Positions 63,620 to 64,000 of a DNA stretch of 64,000 nt are shown one piece after another (position 1 is the stretch's first letter; the number at the start of each line of letters is the position of its first letter). The position numbers and the translations under genes are program-made. The stretch comes from Paragordius varius. Lineage: Eukaryota > Nematomorpha. The stretch lies in contig OZ176053.1 of assembly GCA_964247055.1 (NCBI GenBank), forward strand, positions 1,364,001 through 1,428,000. The letters are read 5' to 3'. The notes under the pieces were generated by a model that was not told the DNA's origin, did not search any database, and saw only the letters and a program-made list of their open reading frames with translations.

Positions 63620-64000
63620 ATTCTAGTATTCCATTAGTGTGAAAGCCATTTATTTTTTTGTTACCGAGTAAATAATTTCTACAATACGTGTATAGGAGAG
63701 GGGGTTAAACAACAAAGGGGCTGATTTAAAGGAGTAGATTGACTATGATCAGTGCCTAAGGAAGTAACAAGAGGCCACACTCACTTTATATGGGATTACA
63801 GGCTTCCCAAAAAATGACGTTGATATCATAAAAACTAATTTAAACTTGGCATGGCTAGTTACCTTAAGTCAACTCTCAAGTGATATTGCTTAAAACAATA
63901 TGACATAATTTTTACTTGGTTATGATATTTAGTGTCTCAATTATTTTTATGATTAGTACCAATTAGACTTGTGCCCCTTAAAAATATTTGCGAATGTGAA

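Noticed and set aside
1-64000. CRISPR arrays, operons, rRNA or tRNA genes
   Set aside because: The genes are split, repeats are transposon-like or tandem without spacers, and no cloverleaf or rRNA segment was recognised by eye.

Overview
This is about 64 kb of very AT-rich animal nuclear DNA with split genes, GT..AG introns from about 50 bases to several kb, TATA promoters and many DNA transposons. The EB-type cysteine modules, the abundance of hAT and mariner elements and the secreted Gly/Phe/Pro peptides suggest an arthropod, perhaps an insect; I cannot name the species. No bacterial, CRISPR, rRNA or tRNA signal was seen, and I recognised no retrovirus-like or Polinton-like element.

I joined exons by checking splice sites and reading phase by hand. 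(1) 1885-11715, minus: a 12-exon gene for a 742-residue protein with a helical N-terminal half, a Lys/Glu/Ser-rich linker and a proline-rich tail; family not recognised. (2) 23848-24355, 29012-29530 and 34410-34743, minus: three two-exon paralogues for small secreted Phe/Gly/Pro-rich peptides, plus a relic of a fourth copy at about 23157-23203. (3) 36559-44857, plus: a gene with six EB-like cysteine exons, a membrane-proximal domain, a transmembrane exon and a tyrosine-rich tail. Its 5' end was not found. (4) 48127-56343, minus: NSUN2, a tRNA/RNA m5C methyltransferase, 15 exons, both catalytic cysteines present, with a probable 24-base intron. (5) 60307-60871, minus: a two-exon secreted cysteine-containing protein of unknown family.

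The rest is mostly repeats. At least seven hAT-type elements are present, five of them with exact or near-exact 8-bp target duplications. There is a mariner copy, several LINE 3' fragments, and a palindromic TA-flanked MITE family with copies in the introns of most genes. A 2.3-kb imperfect palindrome lies at 17.6-19.9 kb. Two collinear arrays of about 160-bp monomers lie in opposite orientation at 32.4-34.1 kb and 45.4-47.3 kb and bracket the EB gene and one peptide gene; the right array sits inside a split MITE copy.

The genes do not form an obvious pathway. NSUN2 is housekeeping. The peptide family, the EB membrane protein and the secreted cysteine protein look like lineage-specific secreted or surface products in repeat-rich, duplicating DNA.
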